A stretch of 64,000 bases of DNA. It comes from Acidiflorens sp963847715. Lineage in GTDB: Bacteria; Acidobacteriota; Terriglobia; Terriglobales; Acidobacteriaceae. The DNA lies in assembly GCA_963847715.1 (NCBI GenBank), contig CAWKAZ010000009.1, positions 434,001-498,000 on the forward strand. Reading direction: 5' to 3'. This document shows, in pieces, positions 17,297-25,567 of the stretch; positions within the stretch are counted from its first letter, which is position 1, and the number at the start of each line of letters is the position of its first letter. The position numbers and the translations under genes are program-made. The notes below the pieces were generated by a model. That model was given only the letters and a program-made list of their open reading frames with translations, searched no databases and had not been told where the DNA came from.

Positions 17297-17749
17297 CTAC
17301 TTGATTCGGTCTAAGATCAGAGTCTCGATCCCGTCCACTCGTTCAAAGACGGTATCGTTGGTGATCAAACCTGTGGCCAATGAGCGAAAAGCCGTCGCTG
17401 CCAGAATAGCATCGGGAGTTCGGAGGCGATGAACAGCGCGGAGTTGGGCCGCGAGATCGGCAATTTCGAGATTGGGTGCAATCCACTCGAGATTGGGATA
17501 CGTGGAAAGCAATCCGTAGAAGTCATTTGCTCGCTGTTCGTCGTGTTCCCGGTACGGCAGAACCAACAATTCCGTCATCGTTATTGTAGAAGTAACCGCC
17601 TGGGAGCCCGGCCGCTCCAACCAGGAAAAAATAGGGTCAGTATAGGCAAGATACTTTGGGGTGGCTTCTAATTGGTAAATGAAGACACTTGTGTCGAGGG
17701 CGATTCGACGGTGACGCCGGAGGAAGGCACGCAGACGCTCTACTCCCAA
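17297..17749 (-). CDS. PIN domain toxin (VapC-like ribonuclease)
   Basis: This is a 150-residue PIN-domain protein, the likely toxin of a type II toxin-antitoxin pair that cleaves RNA with Mg2+ or Mn2+. The acidic residues expected in the active site are D19 (ALDTSVFIY), E in MTELLVLP (near 60), D in RTPDAILAATA (near 113) and D in ITNDTVF. The apparent start is TTG at 17747-17749, inside the last codons of the upstream AbrB-type gene (10-nt overlap), as is usual for such pairs. Function as an active toxin is inferred. Confidence 0.82.
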   Translation of the reverse strand: MGVERLRAFLRRHRRIALDTSVFIYQLEATPKYLAYTDPIFSWLERPGSQAVTSTITMTELLVLPYREHDEQRANDFYGLLSTYPNLEWIAPNLEIADLAAQLRAVHRLRTPDAILAATAFRSLATGLITNDTVFERVDGIETLILDRIK

Positions 17750-17961
17750 CTCTGGCGTTCCTTTTGCTGATGGTCGTGAGGATATTTGCCGCCAGCCAAA
17801 CCGCGAATTGCGGAATGATATGACTTCGGTTTTTCCAGAACCAGGACCTTTCCGCTACGAACAATCACGAGAATCTTGTCGCCAGGCTTGAGGCCAAGCG
17901 CCTCGCGAGCTTCACGCGGGATCACGATCTGATTCTTGGCGGAAAGAGTGGCTTCGGTCAT
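17740..17961 (-). CDS. AbrB/MazE-type antitoxin
   Basis: This 73-residue protein has a SpoVT/AbrB swapped-hairpin DNA-binding domain: ATLSAKNQIVIPREAREALGLKPGDKILVIV at residues 4-34. The C-terminal half (KPKSYHSAIRGLAGGKYPHD) would be the toxin-binding part. It precedes and overlaps the PIN toxin gene, the standard antitoxin-first order. The ATG at 17961 is only 8 nt from a perfect TATAAT box, so the mRNA is probably leaderless. An inverted repeat overlaps that box and is likely its own operator. Confidence 0.85.
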   Translation of the reverse strand: MTEATLSAKNQIVIPREAREALGLKPGDKILVIVRSGKVLVLEKPKSYHSAIRGLAGGKYPHDHQQKERQSWE

Positions 17962-17962
17962 C

Positions 17963-17998
17963 GCTTTACATTATAGCATAAGGTAAAGCACTGATCAA
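17963..17998 (-). promoter_or_regulatory. Toxin-antitoxin promoter with overlapping operator
   Basis: On the minus strand TTGATC (17998-17993), a 17-nt spacer and TATAAT (17975-17970) form a near-ideal sigma-70 promoter. GCTTTAC (17989-17983) and GTAAAGC (17969-17963) are a perfect inverted repeat that brackets the -10 box. The start of transcription would fall about 2-3 nt before the ATG. Confidence 0.75.
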
Positions 17999-18030
17999 TC
18001 GCCTGTTATTTGTGTTGCCAACCATCATGA

Positions 18031-18873
18031 CTAGCGTAGCCAGTCTTCCAGCTCAATTCCGCGCTCGGTCTTCTCGTCGCGATACTTCACAATGACCGGT
18101 GTGTATAGCGAGACGTTCCACTCCAGTCCTTTACCTTTCGTGACGGCACGTGAACCAGGAACGACGACCGCATTTTCCGGTACCTTCAGCGGCTCTTGGG
18201 CGGACGCCCGGTAGATTTCTCCGCGCACTAGGTCGTAGAGAGGCGTGGAACGAGTCAGAATCGTCCCCGCGCCCAAGACCGCACGGGCTCCGACCAACGT
18301 TCCTTCGTAGACTCCGCAATTCCCGCCGATCAAGGCATCGTCTTCAATAATGACCGGAGCCGCGTTGATCGGTTCGAGAACGCCTCCAACCTGGGCGGCG
18401 GCGCTGAGGTGGACTCGCTTGCCGATCTGTGCGCACGAACCGACCAGCGCGTGAGAATCGATCATCGTGCCCTCGTCGACATAGGCGCCAACGTTGATAA
18501 ACATCGGGGGCATACAGATCACCGAAGGGGCGACGTACGCTCCTTCGCGAATCGTGGAGCCTCCGGGCACGAGGCGCACGCGATCAGCAAGCGTAAGGCG
18601 GCGGGCGGGGAAGGTGTCTTTGTCGATGAAAGAAAGCACGTCTCCGTCCGACATTTCTTTCATCTCGCCAAGGCGGAAGCCGAGCAGGATGCCTTGCTTG
18701 ACCCAGGCATTAACCACCCAGCGTCCGGCAACCTTCTCTGCGGCACGAATTTCGCCGCGAGTCAGAGCGCTTCGGAACTCGAGGAAGGTGTTGCGCGCGT
18801 CGGCGTTGTTGGCGTGCGCTTCGCTGGCTAGAAAGTGTTCGATGGCTGACTTCAAAGTGGATGGGTCTGGCAT
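18031..18873 (-). CDS. dapD: 2,3,4,5-tetrahydropyridine-2,6-dicarboxylate N-succinyltransferase
   Basis: This enzyme succinylates tetrahydrodipicolinate in the diaminopimelate/lysine pathway. The 280-residue protein has an N-terminal helical part (about 1-95) and then a left-handed beta-helix of hexapeptide repeats (IREGAYVAPSVICMPPMFINVGAYVDEGTMIDSHALVGSCAQIGKRVHLS), as in trimeric DapD. The active-site region VGGVLEPINAAPVIIEDDALIGGNCGVYEG is present. The ATG at 18873 lies 7 nt after the dapA stop; a longer frame starting at 18903 would overlap dapA by 23 nt. It is the last gene of the asd-lysC-dapB-dapA-dapD run and shows that the succinylase branch is used. Confidence 0.94.
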   Translation of the reverse strand: MPDPSTLKSAIEHFLASEAHANNADARNTFLEFRSALTRGEIRAAEKVAGRWVVNAWVKQGILLGFRLGEMKEMSDGDVLSFIDKDTFPARRLTLADRVRLVPGGSTIREGAYVAPSVICMPPMFINVGAYVDEGTMIDSHALVGSCAQIGKRVHLSAAAQVGGVLEPINAAPVIIEDDALIGGNCGVYEGTLVGARAVLGAGTILTRSTPLYDLVRGEIYRASAQEPLKVPENAVVVPGSRAVTKGKGLEWNVSLYTPVIVKYRDEKTERGIELEDWLR

Positions 18874-18880
18874 AGGCGGG

Positions 18881-20011
18881 TTACGCCACGCACTTGCATT
18901 CACTGCGAATCAGCACTCCCGGCATTTGATGAGTAGCCTCGCGTGCCTCCGTGATTTTGCCATACGGACCGTGCCAGCGCGAATGATTGGGGTCGTGTCC
19001 GGCGGGTCGGCCCTTCCCTGAACTGCATTGTCCGCAGGAGGCGCGATGCAAGATCGCTTTATGCGGCCCCGCCGCCCAGTTCTCGTAAACATAGAACTCG
19101 GTCGCCGCGGCAGGTGCAGGCGCGAGACGAGTAACCAGTCCAGCGTCAGCCGCGATTTTTTGCAGCTTGGAGCGAGTATCGCGCCGCATCGGAAGCAGCG
19201 GCAAGCGATAGACCTCTTCAATTTTGCCCATCATCGCCAGGACAGCCTTCACAGGCAACGGGCTCGACTCGATGAAGTTGGCTTGCATCAGGGCAAGATA
19301 CTTGCGATGCAGGGAGCGTGCCGCAAGCCAATCGTTGCTGAGGGCGGCTCGCGTCATCTCCGCCATTTCGCGGGGAATTTCGTTCGACGCCACCGAGATC
19401 ACACCCACGCCGCCCAAGGCGATGACCGGCAAGGTGACAGCGTCGTCGCCGGACAACACAACGAAAGTTTCCGGAACAACATTGATCACTTCCGCGATCT
19501 GCGTCATGTTGCCGCTGGCTTCTTTCACGCCAGCGATATTCGGGACCTCGGACAGGCGCGCCACGGTTGCGGGCTCGAGATTTGCGGACGTGCGTCCGGG
19601 TACATTGTAGAGAATCACCGGCTTGTCGATTGCTTCAGCGATCGCGCGGAAGTGGCGATACTGGCCTTCCTGTGTGGGCTTGTTGTAGTAGGGCGATGCT
19701 GTGAGAATCGCGTCAACACCGGGATGAGACGCCACTTCTTTCGCCTTGGCGACCGCTTCGTGTGTAGAGTTCGAAGTTGCGCCGGCGACGATCGGGACGC
19801 GCCCGGCCGCGACTTCAATGGTCACATCAATGACGCGCAGCCATTCATCGTGGCTAAGGGTAGGAGTTTCTCCTGTGGTGCCGCAGGGAACCAGAAAATC
19901 AATGCCCGACTCGACCTGCCAGCTGACCAGACCACGTAGAGCATTCTCGTCAACAGCGCCATCCTGAGTGAACGGTGTGACGAGGGCAGTACCACATCCT
20001 CGCAATTGCAT
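18881..20011 (-). CDS. dapA: 4-hydroxy-tetrahydrodipicolinate synthase with C-terminal Cys-rich extension
   Basis: Residues 1 to about 300 are a standard DapA TIM barrel that condenses pyruvate and aspartate semialdehyde. CGTTGETPTL binds pyruvate, ILYNVPGRT carries the catalytic tyrosine, and the Schiff-base lysine is in IAGVKEASG. Known DapA proteins are about 290-300 residues; this one is 376. The extra 72 residues (305-376, from EFYVYENWAAGPHKAILHR) contain SCGQC and ECKC and a HDPNHSRWHGPYG block. They look like a separate small domain, possibly metal-binding, similar in style to stand-alone proteins of about 70 residues. The frame is uninterrupted, so the fusion looks real. It sits between dapB and dapD. 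Confidence 0.93.
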   Translation of the reverse strand: MQLRGCGTALVTPFTQDGAVDENALRGLVSWQVESGIDFLVPCGTTGETPTLSHDEWLRVIDVTIEVAAGRVPIVAGATSNSTHEAVAKAKEVASHPGVDAILTASPYYNKPTQEGQYRHFRAIAEAIDKPVILYNVPGRTSANLEPATVARLSEVPNIAGVKEASGNMTQIAEVINVVPETFVVLSGDDAVTLPVIALGGVGVISVASNEIPREMAEMTRAALSNDWLAARSLHRKYLALMQANFIESSPLPVKAVLAMMGKIEEVYRLPLLPMRRDTRSKLQKIAADAGLVTRLAPAPAAATEFYVYENWAAGPHKAILHRASCGQCSSGKGRPAGHDPNHSRWHGPYGKITEAREATHQMPGVLIRSECKCVA

Positions 20012-20119
20012 GGTTTAAGGATAACTCTTCTCGCCGGCAAGTTGCATCGATCGTCAGAAATAGTGAGAAAAAAAGGCCGAAGCGAAGGGAGGCGCTCCAT
20101 GATTCCCCGGATTGACTTT

Positions 20120-20800
20120 TTAGAGCTCGCGCCAAATGTCGCGGAAATCGTAAAAGCCGGTTTTACCGGAAAGCCATTCGGCAGCACGCACCGCCCCTTC
20201 CGCGAATCCCTGGCGCGATTTGGCGTCGTGGCAGAGGTAGATGCGATCGGCTGGCGAATTAAACACCAGTTCGTGCATGCCGACCGCATCGCCTTCGCGA
20301 AACGAGACGATTTCAAGCTCCTGGCCTCCTGCTTCGCGCACAATCTTTTGCATGGTGAGAGCCGTTCCAGAGGGAGCATCCTTCTTCTCTTCGTGATGGC
20401 GCTCGAAGATCTGGCCCGAGTATTCGTATTTCAAGGCACACCCAGCCGTAGCAGCAATTTCGAAGAAGAGATTTACGCCGATAGAGAAGTTCGATCCGTG
20501 AAGGAAGCCGGTGTTGGCCGAAGCCACCAGTTCGCGCAAGTGCGGCAACTGGGCATACCAGCCGGTGGTTCCAACGACACAGTTCTTTTTCGCGCGGATG
20601 CAAACCTCGGCATTGGCCACAGCAGAGGTGGGTGTGGTGAAGTCGATCACGACGTCAATCGTCGCGAGGGCTGCGGAGGTTAGGGCAGCGGCATTCGGGT
20701 TTTCGGCACCCGAGAGAACGGTCACGTGGTGCCGGCGAGCGCGTGCCACTTCTGCTACCAGTGATCCTGTCTTGCCGCGGCCGAGAATTAGAAGGTGCAC
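20120..20800 (-). CDS. dapB: 4-hydroxy-tetrahydrodipicolinate reductase
   Basis: This enzyme reduces the DapA product with NAD(P)H. The N-terminal nucleotide fold starts MHLLILGRGKTGSLVAEVA, and VIDFTTPTSAVANAE and CVVGTTGW follow as in DapB. The catalytic stretch is IFERHHEEKKDAPSGTALTM. At 226 residues it is shorter than the roughly 270 of E. coli DapB, because the N-terminal domain is compact. The ATG at 20800 lies 18 nt after lysC, and dapA begins 108 nt further on. All are on the same strand and presumably form one operon. Confidence 0.93.
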   Translation of the reverse strand: MHLLILGRGKTGSLVAEVARARRHHVTVLSGAENPNAAALTSAALATIDVVIDFTTPTSAVANAEVCIRAKKNCVVGTTGWYAQLPHLRELVASANTGFLHGSNFSIGVNLFFEIAATAGCALKYEYSGQIFERHHEEKKDAPSGTALTMQKIVREAGGQELEIVSFREGDAVGMHELVFNSPADRIYLCHDAKSRQGFAEGAVRAAEWLSGKTGFYDFRDIWREL

Positions 20801-20818
20801 AAAGAACCTTAGCTTACG

Positions 20819-22192
20819 TTACGCAAATACTTCCGGATCGACTTCGGCGAAGAATGCGCGGTGCAATCGCCGCACTACTTCAGCCGCATCGTCTTCTTCA
20901 ATTACGAAAGTCAAATTAATTTCAGAAGCGCCCTGCGAGATCATACGGATCTTCACATCTTCCAAGATGCCGAAAACCTTGGCGGCGATTCCGGGAGTGT
21001 CGCGCAAATTCTCTCCCACCAGGCAGACGATGGCCTTGCGACCCTCATATTTCACGTCCGCCAGTTTCGCCAGATCTGCGGCAAGGGCCGGAATTGCCTC
21101 GTTGGTCTCGGCTGTCACCGAAACGCTGACTTCGGACGTCGAAACGACGTCGACGGCGACTTCGTGTTTGTCGAAGGCCTCAAAAATGGACTTCAGATAC
21201 CCGCGCACCAGCAAACGACGCGGAGCGGCGACTTCCACAAGTGTGATCTTTTTCTTGAGGGCAATGGCCTTGAAGATATTGCTGCAGCGCGGCGCACGAG
21301 CTGTGACCTTTGTCCCTTCGCAGGTCGGATTCAGCGAATTCAGAACATAGACAGGAATGTTCTGCTGGATAGCAGGAAGCACCGTTGCCGGATGCAGCAC
21401 CTTCGCGCCGAAGTAGGCGAGCTCCGCAGCTTCGTCGAAGCTAATGACCTTGATGCGGCGCGCTTCCGGAGTGAGTCGCGGGTCGGTAGTCATCATGCCA
21501 TCGACGTCGGTCCAGATTTCGATACGCTCGGCGTTCAGCCCAGCGCCAAAGATGGCCGCGGAAAAATCGGAACCACCGCGTCCGATCGTCGTAGTAATGC
21601 CACTACGATTCGAACCAATGAAACCGCCCATCACAGGGACCTTGCCCGAATCGAGCAGAGGCTGGAGTTTCTTACGCAGGCGTTCGTTAGTTTCCTCGAA
21701 TTGTGGGACAGCGCGGGTGTAGGTGCTGTCGGTCAGCAGGCACTGGCGAGAATCGACATGCGCCCCAGGCAATCCACGAGCGGCGAATGCGGCGGCTACG
21801 ATCTTGCTCGATAGCATCTCTCCATAGGAGGCAACGTTGTCGTATGTCCGGGGAGTGATCTCTCCGACCGCGCCAATGCCGCGAAGCAATTCGTCGAGGT
21901 CCTCGAAATCGGCGCCGAGATCGCCATGGAATTTCGTAAAGAGAGCAGTGCCGAGAAGCTCTCCGGCGGTGTCATAGTGGCGTTCGCGCAGCGCCCGCGC
22001 CATTTTGAGCGCAGTCTTTCGGTCACCGCTACCGGCAGCCTTTCCCATGGCGAGCAGGGAATCGGTGACCTTCGCCATGGCACTGACGACCACGACCGGG
22101 CGGTCCGCGAGTCTCCCCTGTACGATGTGCGCGACGCGGTCAATCGCCTTTGCGTCTTGCACGGAGGTCCCGCCGAACTTCATGACGATCAT
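20819..22192 (-). CDS. lysC: Aspartate kinase
   Basis: This is the first enzyme of the aspartate family pathway. The KFGGTS motif is at residues 5-10, with VVVVSAMAKVTDSLL, GRGGSDFSAAIFGAGLNAERIEIWTDVDGMMTTDPR and DEAAELAYFGAKVLHP following. Two C-terminal ACT domains (about 310-455) suggest feedback control by lysine or threonine. It is a 457-residue monofunctional enzyme with no homoserine dehydrogenase part. The ATG at 22192 is used because the motif must be N-terminal; the open frame upstream only reads through the repeat in the asd-lysC spacer. dapB follows at 18 nt. Confidence 0.95.
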   Translation of the reverse strand: MIVMKFGGTSVQDAKAIDRVAHIVQGRLADRPVVVVSAMAKVTDSLLAMGKAAGSGDRKTALKMARALRERHYDTAGELLGTALFTKFHGDLGADFEDLDELLRGIGAVGEITPRTYDNVASYGEMLSSKIVAAAFAARGLPGAHVDSRQCLLTDSTYTRAVPQFEETNERLRKKLQPLLDSGKVPVMGGFIGSNRSGITTTIGRGGSDFSAAIFGAGLNAERIEIWTDVDGMMTTDPRLTPEARRIKVISFDEAAELAYFGAKVLHPATVLPAIQQNIPVYVLNSLNPTCEGTKVTARAPRCSNIFKAIALKKKITLVEVAAPRRLLVRGYLKSIFEAFDKHEVAVDVVSTSEVSVSVTAETNEAIPALAADLAKLADVKYEGRKAIVCLVGENLRDTPGIAAKVFGILEDVKIRMISQGASEINLTFVIEEDDAAEVVRRLHRAFFAEVDPEVFA

Positions 22193-22222
22193 GAGCGGGT
22201 TCGCTCCTGAGCGCTGGCAGAG

Positions 22223-22397
22223 AATCCACCACGGAGGCACGGAGACACGGAGAAAAGCAGGGAATTGTTCTTGTGACGACTGTCGACCGATGAAAGCAGG
22301 CACGTTCTCAATTGTGGCAACGGCTCGTTGTCAAAACACAAGAATACACAGGCGGGATTCGGTTTTCCTCCGTGTCTTTGTGCCTCCGTGGTGGATT
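22223..22397. repeat. Long inverted repeat element between asd and lysC
   Basis: The left arm (about 22223-22256, containing CCACCACGGAGGCACGG) and the right arm (about 22363-22397, containing CCTCCGTGGTGG) are complementary over roughly 34 bases with a few differences. A nested second pair, TTCTTGTG...CACAAGAA, lies inside. The whole spacer is 211 nt, so this element fills most of it. The CACGGAGGCACGGAG theme recurs in many bacterial intergenic repeats. It looks like a non-coding mobile or REP/MITE-like unit inserted inside the operon. Confidence 0.65.
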
Positions 22398-22403
22398 TTC
22401 CGT

Positions 22404-23456
22404 TCACCCGAGATATCCCTTCACCTTGAGCAACTCGGCATTCAGCAAGGCCGCGCCCGCTGCGCCACGGATCGTGTTGTGCGACAGTACGGTGAATTTC
22501 CAGTCCAGCACATTGCACTTGCGCAGCCGGCCTACGGACGTGGTCATTCCAGCCCCCAGATCGCAATCAAATCGTGGTTGTGGGCGGTCCGGGGCTGTCG
22601 TGTAAACGACCGGTTGATCGGGGGCGCTCGGCAAGCGCAGCTGCTGTGGCTCTGAGCGAAAATCGTTCCAGGCGGCGATGATTTCTTCCGGCTTCGCTTT
22701 CTGCTTAAGACAAATCGCAATAGACTCCGTGTGGCCGTCTTCTACCGCGACACGATTACACTGCGCGCTCATCGCAAAAAGAGCAGGTTCCACCTGCGAT
22801 CCTTTCAACACTCCGAGCAGCTTTTGCGTTTCTTCTTCCATCTTCTCTTCTTCATTCTTGATGTAGGGAACCACATTGCCGAGAATGTCGAGCGACGCCA
22901 CGCCGGGATATCCCGCGCCGCTTACGGCCTGCATGGTGACCGCCATAACGGTTTCGAGCGTGAAGGCACGATGCAATGGCGCGAGCGCCAGCACCAGGCC
23001 GATCGCCGAGCAGTTGGGATTGGTGACAACAAATCCTCCCGATTTCGTGCGCCAGGATTGTTTATCGATCAGCCGGATGTGATCGCCGTTGACTTCCGGT
23101 ATCACCAGCGGAACATCGGATTGCATGCGCAGGGCGCTCGAATTGGAAACGACCGCGCAACCTGCCTCGGCGAACTGCGGCTCTAGTTCGCGGGCAATGC
23201 CGGCGTCGAGCGCAGCAAAAATGATCTTTGGAGCGCCTTCCGGCTTGGCGGGCGCCACCGTCATCTTGGCGACCTTGTCAGGGATGGCAGTCTTTAAACG
23301 CCAGCGGGCCGCCTCGGCGTATGGACGTCCCTCCGAGCGATCGGATGCGGCCATCCACGCCACCTCAAACCACGGATGATGCTCCAGCATCTGGATAAAG
23401 CGCTGGCCAACGATGCCGGTGGCACCGAGAATTCCTACAGGTAATTTGTTCGACAT
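22404..23456 (-). CDS. asd: Aspartate-semialdehyde dehydrogenase
   Basis: This enzyme reduces aspartyl phosphate to aspartate semialdehyde, the branch point for lysine, threonine and methionine. NADP binding is by GILGATGIVGQRF (residues 8-20). The catalytic cysteine is C149 in TNPNCSAIG, and a histidine in GHTESIAI is the likely acid-base residue. The 350-residue sequence belongs to the archaeal/fungal-like ASADH branch. The ATG at 23456 follows an AT-rich spacer with TATAAAAT about 45-50 nt upstream, a possible -10 box for the operon. It is the first gene of asd-lysC-dapB-dapA-dapD. Confidence 0.94.
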   Translation of the reverse strand: MSNKLPVGILGATGIVGQRFIQMLEHHPWFEVAWMAASDRSEGRPYAEAARWRLKTAIPDKVAKMTVAPAKPEGAPKIIFAALDAGIARELEPQFAEAGCAVVSNSSALRMQSDVPLVIPEVNGDHIRLIDKQSWRTKSGGFVVTNPNCSAIGLVLALAPLHRAFTLETVMAVTMQAVSGAGYPGVASLDILGNVVPYIKNEEEKMEEETQKLLGVLKGSQVEPALFAMSAQCNRVAVEDGHTESIAICLKQKAKPEEIIAAWNDFRSEPQQLRLPSAPDQPVVYTTAPDRPQPRFDCDLGAGMTTSVGRLRKCNVLDWKFTVLSHNTIRGAAGAALLNAELLKVKGYLG

Positions 23457-23561
23457 ATTTTGAGAATCAAGCTTTGAAAAATAAGGGTAAGTTGTGATTT
23501 TATACCAGCGAAATTTGGGCGGGGAATGCCGTCGCGGGCACTACGCAGATGGATGGCGAAA

Positions 23562-24707
23562 CTAGCTTCGTCCGCGGCCTAGTTCGGGCGGAAACGAATA
23601 TTCGTTGAGCGGGCCAAATTTACGTTTTTCAGCGTAAATGCGCCACCGGCGCCAGACGATGCGCAAGCTAGCCATCACTGGAATGGAAAGGTAGACGCCG
23701 AGAATTCCAGCAATCTCGCCACCCGCGAGAATACCAAACAACGCTGCCAGAGGATGCAATTCCACACTGACGCCCATGATACGAGGCGAGATGACGTAAT
23801 CCTGGATCATTCTCCATACGACCAGGAACAAGAGCAACCAAGGCCAATGCGTATATCCAGAAAGCACCGCCACAACCAGCATGGCAGCGCCTGCCAGAAG
23901 CGGCCCCGCGACAGGAACGAATTCGAGTGCGCCGCCCGCGGTGCCGAGCATCAGGGCGTACGGGGCGTGCATGATTCCCAAAAACGATGAGTAGACGACG
24001 AACGATAGGGCTGCCAGGGTCAGCTGCGCCCGAATAAATTGTGCAAGCATCTGGTTCAAGTCCTGCAGAACGTCCTGCACGAACTCGCGCTGGCTGCGCG
24101 ATTGAACCAATGCGACCAGCACTTCATTAAAATTGCCGCCATCACGGAGAAAGAAAATGGCAAGAATAGGGACTAGAAATAGAACCCACACTTCCTGAGC
24201 GGCTTCTGCAGCCCGAATACCCGTGCGCTGTGCCAATCGGGAAATGTCGTCTTTGTGGGCAAGCAAGAAGTCCTTAATCCGCTTCTGAGTGGGTTCACTC
24301 CAGCCGTGCTCGTTGCTGATCCGCTCCGTCAACTGACCGATCTGGCCCGAGAGTTGGCCGCTCCCTGCCTTATCCATGAGCAAGGGCAACGATTCCCCGA
24401 GACGGGCGCTCTGACGCGCAATCCTGGGGCCGACAAGGAACCCGAACACGGCCAAACCCACCAGGAGAAGAACGTAAATAATGGTGATCGCCCAGGCGCG
24501 CCGGTGAACCAGTTTTTCCAGGCGCAAAACGGCGGGGTTGATCAGGTAAGCAAAAAAAATGGCAAACAGGAAGAGGATCAGGGTACGGCGCGCGGCATAA
24601 AGGAAACCCAGCCCCAAGGCGAATAACAGACCCGTGAGCAGAACCCGCGACGTACGTGAGTCGAAAAGTGTCACTTTGTTTCGGGAGCCCCGGTCCCGCA
24701 AAGACAC
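23562..24707 (-). CDS. AI-2E/PerM family transporter
   Basis: This 381-residue membrane protein has about seven or eight hydrophobic segments: a tight N-terminal pair at about 20-60, one near 70-95, and a C-terminal cluster from about 185 to 355. Family motifs include PILAIFFLRDGG, QDLNQMLAQFIRAQLTLAALSF, ALEFVPVAGPLLAG and VISPRIMGVSVELHPLAALFGILAGGEIAGILGVYLSIPVMA. The family holds putative exporters, including the AI-2 exporter TqsA and Na+/H+ antiporters, so the substrate is open. The start is GTG at 24705-24707, with AGG upstream. It is separated from asd by 105 nt. Confidence 0.85.
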   Translation of the reverse strand: MSLRDRGSRNKVTLFDSRTSRVLLTGLLFALGLGFLYAARRTLILFLFAIFFAYLINPAVLRLEKLVHRRAWAITIIYVLLLVGLAVFGFLVGPRIARQSARLGESLPLLMDKAGSGQLSGQIGQLTERISNEHGWSEPTQKRIKDFLLAHKDDISRLAQRTGIRAAEAAQEVWVLFLVPILAIFFLRDGGNFNEVLVALVQSRSQREFVQDVLQDLNQMLAQFIRAQLTLAALSFVVYSSFLGIMHAPYALMLGTAGGALEFVPVAGPLLAGAAMLVVAVLSGYTHWPWLLLFLVVWRMIQDYVISPRIMGVSVELHPLAALFGILAGGEIAGILGVYLSIPVMASLRIVWRRWRIYAEKRKFGPLNEYSFPPELGRGRS

Positions 24708-24808
24708 GATACCTAAGATCAGCCCATCTTCTGGGATCTATCGTAGCGCCGGAATCGACCGCCAACTAATTCCAAAAGGGACTGACCTTCAGCACGGCAC
24801 CCGACCAG

Positions 24809-25567
24809 CTAATCGCGGTCGACAATGGTGTTTTCGCCGACCACATTGATCCGCATCACCTTAAACTGATTATCGAGCCAGAGGTCCCATGTCCCGGCAT
24901 CGCTCGACAGCTCCATTTTCAACAGGTCTTGTGGCGCACCCTTAACGGTGATCGTCTCCCGGCCGATAAACTCCGCGCTGACGAGCGCCGACGAGTGCTG
25001 GTGCGGGTTCAACGTCCCCATTTGCGCTCGCCGCTTCAACGGACATTGCGGTGCTTGTCCCTTCTCCTGTTTGCAGGCCATGCCGAGGAACTTCCATGCC
25101 AATACTTCGCGGTGAACGAAGAAGTAGTCGTCCAATACGTTAGTGGACGCCGAGAGCAGGTAGGGTTGTTCGTGTTCTTTCTCCTCCGGGCCTGTGCTCC
25201 ATTTCTGTGTGAGAAATTCTTCGTTCGGGAGTAAGAGCAATTCCTGCTTTTCCGGACTGACTTCCTTCCATTCGTAACGCCGGATGTTCCCAGTGGAAGT
25301 GAGTTGTAGCTCAGAATTTTGCACGTCCTGCGTTGGAGCATTCTCGGTCTTGAACTCGGAATAGATGACGCTGCCGTAGCTGGTCTGATAGATAGAAAAT
25401 GTCTCGGTTCCCACACGATGGCCCTTCTGATAAACACCGAAAGAACCGGCATCAATGCTCGTCCCTTCGTGTTCTTTCTGACTTTCTTTCGGCTTAGGGG
25501 CAGCCGATGCCGCCAAAGCGAAGGCCAGCATCAACATGAAAACGAGCAATCGAAGTTGCGACTTCAC
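24809..25567 (-). CDS. Exported protein of unknown function
   Basis: This is a 252-residue protein with a clear signal peptide (about residues 1-22, LLVFMLMLAFALAASAA) followed by a charged stretch. The mature part has regular beta-type sequence (GSFGVYQKGHRVGTETFSIYQTSYGSVIYSEF) of the kind seen in periplasmic DUF proteins that bind the outer membrane or lipids. Two cysteines (CKQEKGQAPQC) could form a disulphide. I do not recognise a named family. The start is GTG at 25565-25567, with AGGAGAG about 7 nt upstream, and it overlaps the stop of aroK (GTGA), so expression is tied to aroK. Confidence 0.7.
   Translation of the reverse strand: MKSQLRLLVFMLMLAFALAASAAPKPKESQKEHEGTSIDAGSFGVYQKGHRVGTETFSIYQTSYGSVIYSEFKTENAPTQDVQNSELQLTSTGNIRRYEWKEVSPEKQELLLLPNEEFLTQKWSTGPEEKEHEQPYLLSASTNVLDDYFFVHREVLAWKFLGMACKQEKGQAPQCPLKRRAQMGTLNPHQHSSALVSAEFIGRETITVKGAPQDLLKMELSSDAGTWDLWLDNQFKVMRINVVGENTIVDRD

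Noticed and set aside
23457..23561. Lysine riboswitch ahead of asd
   Set aside because: The 105-nt gap is too short for the roughly 170-nt lysine aptamer, and the conserved core sequences were not seen.
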